This document shows positions 12,775 through 23,612 of a stretch of DNA of 64,000 nt, in pieces (within the stretch, counting starts at the first letter, position 1; each line of letters starts with the position of its first letter). The stretch is from positions 19,822,001 through 19,886,000 of the forward strand of contig JAVTVX010000031.1 of assembly GCA_033439265.1 (NCBI GenBank), read 5' to 3'. A model generated the notes under the pieces. The model did not search any database, was not told the DNA's origin, and worked only from the letters and a program-made list of their open reading frames with translations. The DNA is from Dillenia suffruticosa (taxonomy: Eukaryota; Streptophyta; Magnoliopsida; Dilleniales; Dilleniaceae). A program made the position numbers and the translations under genes.

Positions 12775-12938
12775 GGTAAAACAGGGTTTTTATGATGGAA
12801 AGTTTGTGATGGACCAAATCTGTTGCAAATCCGTTGTGGGACGGACAAGTTCTGCCCCGAATTCATCTCAGAAAGTCACTTGCGACAATGTCCCTTCTAT
12901 GATGAAATTTTCCATCACAGAAACCCTGTTTTCTTACC
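12775..12938. mobile_element. MITE-like inverted-repeat element (about 164 bp)
   Basis: The left end reads GGTAAAACAGGGTTTTTATG followed by ATGGAAAGTTT. The right end on the opposite strand reads GGTAAGAAAACAGGGTTTCT followed by GTGATGGAAAATTT. The inverted repeats are about 30 bp with a few mismatches. No coding capacity and no unambiguous target duplication, so the superfamily stays open; TGATGG...TTGTGGGACGG words recall CACTA or hAT MITEs. Confidence 0.7.
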
Positions 12939-13796
12939 TATATAAGCGCATGACAAAGAGCATGACAAAGCTAATGACTAGTTGAGACTACTTTCCCTTA
13001 TATTTTTCTTATTTAAGGAAACTGAGGAATTGAAAGGAAGTATTGTCACCACAAATTTCTTGCTTAACAGTAAGTTTTAATGTGCTTAAATTCCATAGCT
13101 TTTATCAAGTCAACAAGCAATGGCAGGGAAGATGAGATTTTAGTCAGGATTGCACTTGAAAAATAGCTTTGCTTAGTGCTTACTTTTCGTGCATGTTAAA
13201 AATGGAACAATGGCGTTGACAACTCACAGACGTAGCATAAAAATGAAGAACACAAACTTGGGGTAGAAAAACAGGAAAATGTCACGGAGAAGCCATTAAT
13301 AATAATCAATGTTCATGAAGAAATTAATCAGTTGAAAAGGAATCAAGAAATGCTACGTATTTTAGACAAGTTGGTGGGCACTTGTATGGGAGCATTGCGT
13401 AGGATGATGGTAGAAGCAACGTAAAGTCAATAGCTTATTGATAATTAGACAGAAATGTTAAAAAGGAAAAACCAAAAAAAAAACAATAATAATAATAATG
13501 TTTGGATCCTTTTTCTCCTTTCAAATTAAACTTTGAAGGCATAGTTTGCATGTGCTGGCCAACCCCTCCTACAAGTCAATGCGTAACAACGATTTCCAGA
13601 TTTTTATTTTGGCTACTCAAGGAATGCCAGCTTTACTTGTGAAGTAAATGTTTCCATCTAAAACCCCATATTATCAAGCTCCATTTCAATCATGGGAGTG
13701 TCCCATGCCATAAGAGGAACCCTGGTAACTATAGAGTGGGCTGTTTCTCGAGGAATCTAATCGTCAACTAGTCGCTTGTCACTCACATGACTATCC

Positions 13797-13975
13797 TTTT
13801 TTTTTTAACCATATCGATATCTAAAATTATACTCTAATTAATCTAATTTGAGAATTTACGGGATCACTATTTAGGGAACGGCTCATTAAACATAATTTTT
13901 TTTATTTTCAAATATGAAATTCGAAACTTAGTTCAAAACTCTATCATTTAAGCCGACTATCCTTTAATACTCATA
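13797..13975 (-). repeat. tRNA-derived SINE-like copy
   Basis: On the minus strand this reads GTCGGCTTAAATGATAGAG (A-box-like), then AAGTTTCGAATTTC (B-box-like), an AT-rich body, ATTTTAGATATCGATATGG and a terminal A-run (T-run at 13797-13806 on the plus strand). The tail resembles that of the SINE family seen at 58021-58209. Confidence 0.5.
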
Positions 13976-15170
13976 CGACTACTTACCAAGAGATTTGCGA
14001 ATCTAAAATTACACAACCGAGTAACTTGGACCTTGCATCAATTGCTTTTTTGGGGGGGGAAATAATGGTCAGCCACTGCTGATTTGGTGTCACCGGTCAG
14101 TTGCCTCATCAATAATCGACCCATGACTGGAGGGGCTACAACCGAAACAAAGGCCCCTCCCTTCAACTGAACATTTGGTCAATGAATTCACCGGGGGCCC
14201 TCTTCTTTGCCCAGGAAAAGAGATTGCAATCATAAACATAAGTGTAGTGTGACCAAATAAACAAGGCTACTTCTCACCAAACCATACTCCATTCATTAAA
14301 TTAAAAAAAAATATACTCTAATGTGTTTACCTAAAAACTATATCCAAATAATAATATTTTTCATTGGATCCAACATAAGAAGGTATTGGAAGTATAATCA
14401 TAGACCATCTGGAAAACCTTGTATTCCCCATGACCATAGAGGGAGGAAAACATAGAATAAGAGAAGACCAGAAGGATTCGCGTGAGTATCCTCAAATACA
14501 GACCCAGGATGGCGTCGTAGGTAAGTGGATACGTGTAACAATATCAGTGATGGATCAAATCAGTAAATAACTAAAATAACTGAATTTTATGTGACATTTT
14601 ATATTAATAATTTTAAATTAATTAAAATATATTTATAATTCAAAAAATGATAATTAAAATATTGATACAAACTATTAAGTATATCTTTTATTTATGTAAT
14701 ATTAGTTTTCGTGTAATTTCAATTGAATTTTTCTACCATTTCCCTGTGCATAATAATGAACGTGGGATCGACATTCATCTGTCGGGATCAAATAGTAGAA
14801 TATTCGATATAGAATGACGCCAGAAGAAAATGTCATTCCAACAAGGCATCAAACAGGAAAAGAATGAAATTATAAGTGTCCAAGAAAGAAGAATATATTA
14901 TTATTTTGAAAAAGAAAAGAGGAGTACCAAAAATTAGAAGCCAGATTCTAAATTCATATAATTACATTAAATAAAATATTGACATCCACCCAGGACTAAG
15001 TAGCAGAGAAATAGGGAAATTACCTGGAAAGTGTTGCTTTTTAAGTCTTGGGACTGCGAGGGAACTGATAATAAAAAGCCTTTTCGGAGTGTCACCAGAA
15101 ATTTATTTGGGGTGCTCTTTGCTTTCTGCGCAATTAGAAGCTCACATTTCTCTCTTGTTCAAAAGCAGTG

Positions 15171-15193
15171 AGAGAGAGAGAGAGAGAGAGAGG
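15171..15193 (+). repeat. GA microsatellite in the leader of the phytocyanin-like gene
   Basis: About eleven GA units, 35 bases before the ATG at 15228, on the coding strand. GA tracts in plant leaders can bind BPC (GAGA-binding) proteins; a regulatory role here is only inferred. Confidence 0.7.
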
Positions 15194-15227
15194 AGGTGGG
15201 GGGCTGTAGCAAAGGCAAAGGGCAGGA

Positions 15228-16420
15228 ATGGAGAAGGCATCCCCAAGCGGGGTAGTGGGTGCGATGTTGTGGATGATGATTTTGCTGAACTTTGCAGGGA
15301 AAAGGGTTGAAGCAGAAGTACATCATGTAGTGGGAGGAGATCGTGGTTGGGACCTTTCTTCTGATGTTCTTGGTTGGTGTTCTCGCCGAATTTTCAGAGT
15401 TGGTGACAAAATCTGTAAGCCCCCCATTTTCGAGTTGCTCTCTCTCTCTCTCTCTACCCACAAATGTGGTTTTAGAAAAGAGTAAAGATAAGCTTCTAAA
15501 AGCAACGCTAATGACAATAATGGGCTCTCTCTCTCTCTACCCAGAAATGGATAAAGATATTCTTTAAAAACCAATGTTAATCGCTTTAATCGGGTCTCTC
15601 TCTCTCCCTAATCCCAGAAATGGGGTTTTCAGAAGGTAAAGAAGAGCTTCAAAAGACTTCGTTAATGGCAATAATAGGGTATCCCTATCACTCTCTCTAA
15701 TCCAAGAAATGGGGTTTCCAGAAAAGGGTAATGATAAGCTTCAAAGACAATACTGGGGCAATAATGCTCTGTGTGCGTGTGTGTAAATCCAGAAAGGAAT
15801 TTTCATATAAAGTAAAGATGAACTTGAAAAGATGATCTTGAAGTATAATGGGTATTTCTGTTTGTCCCTCCAAACCGGCCAGAAATGGTGTTTAGAATCT
15901 TCAAAAGACAACGTTATGGCAACAATAGATGTCTTCCCCCCCCCCCTCTCGCATTGTTTTTATTCCCCCATTATTTTTCCTTAACTGTCTTAATCAAAGG
16001 AATTTAGCATCCATGGATGAGTTTTTCTTTGTGTGTATGGTGGGGGCAGGGTTCGCATACTCCGCGGCGCAGGAGAGCATAGTGGAGGTGGGGAGCAGAG
16101 AAGAATATGACACATGTGATATAAGCAATCCAATCAGAATGTTCACCGACGGCCTTGATAGTGTCTCCTTGGAAAAAGATGGGTTTCGGTACTTCACAAG
16201 TGGGAAAGAAGAGAGCTGCAAAAAAGGCTTAAAAATCCCAGTAGAAGTTCAAGGGGAGCCAAGGATTCAAATGGTAACATCAGTGGCAACCTCTGAAAGT
16301 GAAGCTTTGGCTTTGGCTGAAGGGCCCACAAGTGCCTCTTCTCACTCTATAGGTTTGAACAAGAGTTATATTGTTGCCATGTTGGGGTGTGTGTTGGGGA
16401 TTTTCTACATGGGTATGTAA
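15228..16420 (+). CDS. Early-nodulin-like protein (phytocyanin fold, probably not copper-binding)
   Basis: Two exons, 15228-15414 and 16050-16420, joined inside a Trp codon (T/GG), encode 185 residues. Residues 1-29 are a signal peptide with a hydrophobic core (AMLWMMILLNFAG). A plastocyanin-like domain follows, from about HHVVGGDRGWDLS, through FRVGDKIWFAYSAAQESI and EEYDTCDISNPIRMFTDG, to FTSGKEESCKKGLKIPVEV. The two cysteines fit the family's disulfide. The histidine ligands needed for type-1 copper are absent (GFRYFTSGKEESC has no Cys-x-x-x-x-His), as in early-nodulin-like phytocyanins. A Ser/Ala-rich linker and a hydrophobic C-terminus (YIVAMLGCVLGIF) suggest a GPI anchor at the plasma membrane. 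The sequence recalls the ENODL20-type subgroup. The intron carries a decayed tandem repeat. Confidence 0.88.
15435..15930. repeat. Decayed tandem repeat in the phytocyanin-like gene intron
   Basis: About six head-to-tail units of roughly 80-90 bp. Each contains a CT run, a block like CCAGAAATGGGGTTTCAGAA, AAAGATAAGCTTCAAAAG and GTTAATGGCAATAATGGG. Copies near 15435, 15525, 15595, 15690, 15785 and 15880 are diverged by substitutions and small indels. Nearly the whole 635-bp intron is made of this unit. Confidence 0.75.
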
Positions 16421-17751
16421 TAATACTATGTAGTTTGGGGTGGTAGTTTGCTTTGAAAGGCATTTATTTAAAGGCTTTACCCTTGGAAATCAATCACTAC
16501 TTAGTGAATTGGGGGATGTTTGTTTATATTGTTATTCTTATGTATGGATTGGATCATTCCATATGTATTGCTTAAAGAACATATATATGATGCCCGGTTT
16601 GTTTAGCACGTATTTTGTCCATGTAATTGGAATCGAACCCTAGATGACAATATGCGATTCGTCATAACTCCGTAGTAGAATCCTTAACATGGAAAAACAT
16701 CAGTTATGTGAGTTTTTTCTTCTTTCACTTGCTCCCCTATATGTGAGTTTTCTGAAATTTTGAACTCTCAATCTTCGACAAAGTAGTGCTCCTCAAGACC
16801 TCCCTTGTTGCCAGGCTAACCTTACGATGCTTGGGGTTGTTTTTAAGACGTGGCTTCGCTTCTTGCTTCATTCCAAAGCATTTGGGGAGGAAACTAGAAA
16901 AATTCCAAAGAGTGGAGGTTAGGAAATTGGAACCCGAGGAGACTATCGTCCAATATAAGACAATTGCACATAATGAAATGAAAATGACTCAAATTTTATG
17001 GTAACAAAACGAAATAATGGGACCAGGGTAAGGTTATTTGTTTCATACCCTTTTTAAATTTTTACCACCTTTTTAAGTGTAAATAATTATTTTCCTCCTA
17101 AATTGGATTACATATTTCCATAATTAACATAAATAAGAAAAGAAAAATGAAAAAAATTATAATTAATAATATAAAATGTAAAACAATTGGGTTTTGTTTG
17201 TTTAAGTGAACCTCTCTCTCTCTCTCTCTCTCACACAAAATTAATAAATAGATAAATAAAAATTATTACAAAAAAAAACTCCAAATCTCAAGTACTAATT
17301 TCTCCTAATCCAGCACAGAAAGAACTAAAGTAATTTTCATGAGTAAATTTAATCTCCAAAATTATTACTCTCAAATTGTATTTCATCTCTTACAATGTTC
17401 TTAGTATAGTCCATTAGTCAATACAAAGTCAATTTACATGCCCATGGCCATTCAATTGTGGGGTGGACTAACCTACACTACTTCCTCCGTCCCTACAATT
17501 CGGTACTACTTTAGTCCATAAATCACAATTATTATATGCCCTATGAACATAATCCCTGTGAACTACAAGAGAGCCTCATAATAGCAAGTTTAAAGAACAG
17601 TATCCACCCAAGGCAAAATAAAAAAGGTCATCTGTATGTCCCACATGTTTACAACGAAAACCTAGCTTTCCTCACTATCTCCTGTTAAATAATAAGGCAT
17701 TCCGTGGATCGGCGAAATTTGAGAGTACATGCTGAATTTCAGCTCTTCGCA
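16421..17751. other. Intergenic region between convergent genes
   Basis: Shared 3' flanks of the phytocyanin-like gene (+) and the TFIIF gene (-). Contains a short CT/CA tract near 17212-17237 and AT-rich DNA. No supported gene; the frames at 16440 and 16786 lack motifs. Confidence 0.5.
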
Positions 17752-20700
17752 TCACCTATCCCTCAGCACAACATAACTGAGGCCATTCGTTTTTTGTATC
17801 TTGGAAATTCTCTTCAGGATTTCTGCAAAAGCCTTCTTGTCCTGCACCCAGACAAACAAAAGCCGTCAAAAGGAGAATAGAAACTTCTAACCACCAAAAC
17901 ATCATCGGCAAAGCCCCTAGAATTGGTCAATTGGTGAGGAGATTTATTACTCTCTAAAGATACTAAAGACCAAATCTCTATGCGGCTGAGCCCACACATT
18001 TTATATATGCTAACCTACTTTTGTTTGTGGACTCCAACCCAAAAAATATAGCAAGAATTCCTACTTCTAGCAGCTTAAAAAAATGAAAAGAAAGAAAAGA
18101 AAGAAAGAAAGAAAGAAAAAGCCTGTTATCAATGGCAAAATAGATAACTTGTTTACAAGAAAACATCATATTACTCCATTTGCTCCCCATCATAGAGATA
18201 AACCATTTGAAGGTGCAAGTGACCATTGCTAATTTCCCATAAATCTTGCCTTCACCATGTTAGGTGGACTTGTTTCATTAACTAGGCCTGCCCAAGATTT
18301 GATAGGATACGACCGACTTATTCTAATGAACTCATAGAATCACTACCCTAGGTCAACTGTTTGGGAACTAATTACTCATGATCACAAATGCACCCCAGCC
18401 TCTCTCTCTCTCTTTCTTTTTTTGTTTTCTAAGAAATTCTCTTCATGATTTCTACAAAAGCCTTCTTATCTGCCCCCAATTGAAGAAATTAAGTCAAAAA
18501 GGAGAGAAAATTTGAACCACCAAAATGCTACTAGCAAATCCCCCTACTATGGCACCATGGTAAGGAGCTTCATTGGTCTCCTAGGAAGCTAGAGATCAGA
18601 TCTTTCAAGGAATAAGCCACACAATTTTCTATATTCTTGCTTGGCAAGTGTTTGTAGATATAGTGCGTCCGTATGGGCTTACTGGCACAGCCTAATGCTT
18701 TCAGTAGAGACAAAATAGGCTCCACTTCCCCACCAAACAGCATCTAACGCCATTTGCTCCCCACTCAGCAAAATAAGCCATTTGAAGATGCATATCAACC
18801 AATTGCTACTTTCTTGAGGTAAAGGGGATCTAGAACCCCTTCCCAAAGTATCTGAAGGTACTTCTCGCTCCTTCAAGATCACAAATGCAATCCCCTGCCT
18901 CTCTCTCTCTCTCTGGGTTTTTTTTTTTTTTTTTTTTTTTTGTTTCTTAATAATTCTCTTCATGATATCTGCAAAAGCTTCCTTTCAACACCAGAGTAAA
19001 GAAATGCAGTCAAAAGGAGGGTGTGACTTTTTAACTACAAAACCACCATTAGCAAATCCTCAGGGCTGGCATGGCACATGGAAACCTTGCCTTCAGTAGG
19101 GTGGAAGGGAGCTTGTTCACATTGGCCTTGCTCAAGAGCTTCTTCTTTTTTTATGGGATTTGCCCAAGTAGTTCTTAACTTCTCCAAAAGTCAATTGTGT
19201 AATTATTCATTGCCCTGAAGAAATGAAACCCCCTCCACATGCGGTTCTCCTAAAACCCATAGAGAGAGGGCGAGAGAGAGATCTCAAATGGCAAAGCATA
19301 GTTACTGTTATTAACAGGGGATGGCATACCTCCTGGGATTTAAGTCTTGCTTTGAAATTAGCAACAAGATCCTGGGTGGTCACAGGTGCCTTTTGCATCA
19401 AAACAGCTCTAATTTCCTCTTCAGTTACAGGTCCAGAGGCTGATGTTGATGCAGTTTTTGTAGAAGGCGATTGTGAAACCTTTGGAGGTATTGTTGTTTT
19501 AGAAGTAGACAAATTCTCCTCCTTCAAAGAAGTTTTCAGTTCCTGAACACAACACCAAAACAAACCACCACAGTTGCTGAATGTGAGAAGGAAAAAGAGG
19601 AGCTTGGACTTATAACAAGTACTGAGAAGACTTAGAATGAGATATAATTGAGAAATTGAAATACAAGAAGTGTCTTGGCAGCAAAATGACCAAACTCCCT
19701 TTTGTTACCTTCTTTGGAGGTGTACCATTGGCCGCTTTTGTTTCATCTAATTTCCTTTTCCCCTTAGAGGACTTAGAGCTGGATGAAGTCCCACGAGCAG
19801 ATTCTGAAGGAGCAGGTTTTAAAGAACTGTCGTCAATTGGTTCTTCCTTAGGTGCATCCTTCTGCTTTGCGGCCAATACAGGAGAAAGCCCAGCATCATC
19901 TTCCATCTGGATAAGGCAACATAAAGATCCATATGGTGACAAAGGAGAAAAGCAATCATATTTGGAATATATAACCAACTCTTATGGGTTCCTTAAGTAT
20001 CATGAGGCATCTTATCAGTTACTTCTCATTGTAACAAAAACAGAAAAATATAAACCAATCCTCTCCATAAGCACTTCAATCAAATTAACAAAAGATAACC
20101 AGAGAACACACTTTATCATTCATAAAGCAACCAAAAGACTTCCGAGATAGTTAAAGCAAAGACCAATCAAGACTATTAGTCAAAGGCACTCACATCTTCG
20201 TCGTCGTCGTCGTCATCCTCATCTGTGTCATTCAACCCAGCAGCACGACCAAGCAATTTTTTTAGTTCTTTACCAGATTTGCTAAGTCCTTCTCCCTCCT
20301 CTTCGTTAGCTTCATCATCATCCTCTTCATCCTAAAATATGGTGAAAAATTATTAAATTATCTTCATTAAAATCACAAAAGAGAATGTCAAAGGAATTAA
20401 AAACATTGAATACTTTAAACAGGCCGAGAGAAAGAAGGAGATTTAGTTGCATTCTGCCATGCACATTCCATACACTGGGGAGGAAAACAAACACAAAACA
20501 GTACCTGCTTGATTTCCGGGGGAGCAGGAATTTCAGGTGCCAAATCTTCCCGTTCCTCTGGATCATTACCTACTGCTTCATCATCATCGGTGAATGTTTC
20601 TTCATGCTCCCAATCATCACCTACCAAGAACCAACAGCAAGCCATCAGAGATAAGGAGAAAACAAAATAAAGCAGACTGTCAAAAAGCTGAGACATAAAT

Positions 20701-23612
20701 CGACATCCAATGATTGTTAGACAAAATAATATCCCCGCATTTGGATTTCCACATCTAACCCAGAAATACAGTTTTGGATAGATATCACCAAGTAACACCA
20801 TTTGAAAATCAAAACCACCAGAGCAATGATTGGTTTTAGCATTAACCATATTAAGGCATCAATATAAAACAAAAATTTTCATCACACTAAGCAATACAAG
20901 AATCTCATTCTCTTCTAAGAAATAGTTTGCAGTCTGAAACTAAACCAATTCTCATCATTTGATACCTCGCCAAGGAAAGGTTACAATTACAAAGTAATAA
21001 AATATTATGCTTGGAGACACATGAATTTCATAAATATTTTTAAGTTCATTTCAAATTTCAACTTTTATTATTTGAATGCAATAGAAAGCCATGGAGTTTA
21101 ATTTTAACTCCATAAAAAAGTGAAGATTTGTAAATCAACAAAAAAGAAGGAATTTCTAAATGCACTCCATAATAGTTTGTAGTCCTACATAACTTTTTAT
21201 GAATAGTATTAGATAACAATTTTAGAATGGAACACGAATGACATTTTGGGTGTTTCAAGCAATGAATAAGTTGAATTCCATAATTTACTCTTTGTCCAAA
21301 GTTAAAATATTTATTTCAAAATAAATTGAATTGAATTCATTCTTCATTTGGTTCTAATCACAACATAAGAGAACCTTGGGAACCATATTAGATTCAAGAG
21401 AAACTCAAAAAAAAAAAAAAAAAGAGTCAGCTCTCACCTTTCTCAATATCATCATCCTCATCAAGATCAAGATCCCGACCTCTGGGGCCTTCTTCATCAT
21501 CATCGCCACCTCTTTTGTTAAGACCAAGTCTGTTTTTCCTATCTGCCTCTCCTTCTTCATCTTCCTCTCCCCTGTCAGAGACATTTCCTTCATCACCATC
21601 ATCACCTGCTTTTCTATGCCCCCTTCCCCCTGGCAAACCAGGTTCCTTGTCCTCAATCTTCTCCACCTCACCAAATGCAGCAGCTCCATTATTTGCAGCT
21701 TTCATCATCCACCTTTCATATCCATCTGCCGTCTTCTTCCTGTTTCTCATCTTCTCCTCTGCTTCCTCCAACGTAAGTTGTTTATATTGGGCTACCTTGT
21801 TAAAGTTATACCTAAAATGAATAAAATAGAAATTATGCTACATTATTGACAAATTCCAGTAGTCACTGTTTCTCAAAATACTAGATATAAAATATCAGGC
21901 TTTACTTACCAGGAACCAGCAGGTATAGCAACAAATTCTTTGCCTTGCAACATTAGAAGGTAGTAAGTTGCTGATTGTGCACCCTCAAGCTGTCCCTGGT
22001 ACTGAGTTTGCCCTGCTTCATCCTCTAATAGCCAAGGTTTATTCTTGTATTTCTCCTGAGAATAACAAGGAGCAATACCATGTGAGAAGTGTAGAAAATA
22101 AGCAAGGCACTGGCGAACTTATCAATAGAGGGAACCAATTTCAAGGAAGGAAACTTTGAAAGTTTTCTAAAGTTCAACGGATAGAAATAATTTACCAAAA
22201 TATGTATAGATCTCACGAACTCGTGATTAGATTGATAATTTACTCACTAAGCAGCACAAAAATTTTTTTTCCATTCAAACAAGACCAGGAAAAAGAAACA
22301 AACTAAAATCTAGTCTGAAACTAATAATGCTGTACTGACCAGGCCATAAACACTCAAGATGAACCATGCTACAGCAAGAGAATGCTTCAAATAACAAGTT
22401 GTCAATGAACTGCATACTCGGAAGGATGGCAAAAGTAAGAAACGTAAGCATAAGAAGTGCACTAAGTACCCGTAAAGCATCGGTAACTTGTCGCCCTTGT
22501 AGACCTTCTTTTCTGAGAGACCATTTATTCTCAGCACCCTTCTTCTTTGAAAAATTTGGCAATCCAGTTACAAATCTCCCAATGAAGTAATTCTTATCAC
22601 TGCCAGGACTAGGTCGAACATTGTATTCCTATTTGGAAACATATGATGCACACATCAAGTTTAGCACCATTGAAAACAACCAAGTCTACAACCCATAATC
22701 CATGTTAAAAGCCTCCAAAGCATCCAAACTACAAAAATTTCAGCATGAAATCAAAATTCAGCAAGCCAATAGAAATTCCTCAGAATGTCAATAATAACAA
22801 TCAATTCTGGATCTGATGATTGCGGCGTCTAACCTATGAGGGAAAAAACCATCACAACGCTAATGTAAACCATATTTCCCATGAGCAACGAAAACAAAGA
22901 CAAACATAACCAAAGTCACAAACATAGCCCAAAACACCTCCAATCCCACAAAATCAAAATTGGGAGAAGCCATATCGATTTCTCGCGAAAATCAAATTCC
23001 GCAGCAGAAGAACACCAGGTAACCTAACACTAAGAAGCCCTAATATTCAAAAACCAATAATATTAACAAAGGAGACTAATACATTCATGAATAAAAGCTG
23101 AATTTGGTCAACATTATCCAAAAAACCCGAAAAAACATAACCAAGGGCCATACATTCGTGAAATAAAAGCTCAAATAAGACAAACATAAGCAAGGTAACA
23201 AACCTGACCCAAAAAATAACCCTCATATACACAAAAAAAAAAAAAAACAAAAACAAAAACAAAAACAAGCTTAATCATCAAAGTCACAAACAAAACACAG
23301 AAACCCCCCCCCCACAAAATCAAAATAGGGAGAAACTATATAGATTACTCAAGAAAATCAAATTCCCTCAACACAAGAACAGTAATTCCCTAACACTAAG
23401 AAGCCCTTATATTCAAAATAAAAGCAGAAATTGAGTGGAACCCTAATTAGGCGAGTGACGGTGGCGCCACAATCGAAACAGCGCCCACGCTTCTCGGCCA
23501 TATTTTTTCCGCAAGACAAACAGAGAGTCATGTGCTTGCAATTGCTTCCGTAAAGATCCGTTGTTGATCCACAGCCACTACACGATGGCTTCAACATCAA
23601 ATCCATCGACAT
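17752..23612 (-). CDS. Transcription initiation factor IIF, alpha subunit (RAP74)
   Basis: Large subunit of TFIIF, which binds RNA polymerase II in the pre-initiation complex. Nine exons on the minus strand: 23612-23442, 22628-22470, 22055-21910, 21811-21438, 20620-20505, 20331-20194, 19906-19709, 19542-19330, 17841-17752. All splice sites are GT-AG, phases agree, and the product is 534 residues. The N-terminus is the plant-type Cys-rich extension (CSGCGS...CLSCGKNMAEKRGRCFDCG). Then the dimerisation region (NYFIGRFVTGLP, NKWSLRKEGLQGRQ, GQLEGAQSATYYLL), an acidic middle (FTDDDEAVGNDPEEREDLAP), a basic linker, and the C-terminal winged helix (GPVTEEEIRAVLMQKAPVTT, DLVANFKARLK, then exon 9 DKKAFAEILKRISKIQK...LRDR). 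The start ATG has a second ATG two codons later. The last intron (1.5 kb) holds decayed copies of exon 9. Confidence 0.96.
18050..19060 (-). repeat. Tandem decayed copies of the TFIIF alpha terminal exon region
   Basis: Two blocks downstream on the plus strand repeat the exon 9 surroundings. Around 18434-18540 the minus strand reads DKKAFVEIMKRIS then a stop, but the acceptor has lost one base (GGCAG/ATAAG instead of GTGCAG/GACAAG). Around 18950-19060 a second copy is more decayed (AAAGGAAGCTTTTGCAGATA). The flanks also recur: GTCAAAAGGAG, CCACCAAAAC and TAGCAAA-CCCC follow all three copies, and CCATTTGCTCCCCA with AACCATTTGAAG appears at 18176 and 18748. Unit length is about 500-620 bp. Only the 17841-17752 copy keeps a full-length exon. 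Confidence 0.8.
18914..18942. repeat. CT tract and T homopolymer
   Basis: A CT run followed by about 24 T inside the last TFIIF intron, at the junction between the decayed exon copies; a T-run of this kind also marks the start of the preceding copy near 18404-18422. Confidence 0.6.
22911..23417. repeat. Duplicated segment in intron 1 of the TFIIF alpha gene
   Basis: A block with CAAAGTCACAAACA, CCACAAAATCAAAATTGGGAG, GAAAATCAAATTCC and CTAACACTAAGAAGCCCT occurs at about 22911-23058 and again at 23278-23417, separated by A-rich DNA with an AACAAA microsatellite at 23230-23268. Confidence 0.7.

Larger units (their letters stand above)
11611..15227. other. Intergenic region with small mobile elements
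   Basis: Holds a small inverted-repeat element (12775-12938), a SINE-like copy on the minus strand (about 13797-13975), an AT-rich block (14570-14760), and the promoter and leader of the phytocyanin-like gene with a GA tract at 15171-15193. A minus-strand frame at 11642-12004 has no recognisable product. Confidence 0.6.

Noticed and set aside
21376..21849. Plus-strand frames opposite TFIIF exon 4
   Set aside because: Antisense shadows of the acidic exon (Ser/Pro/Leu-rich).
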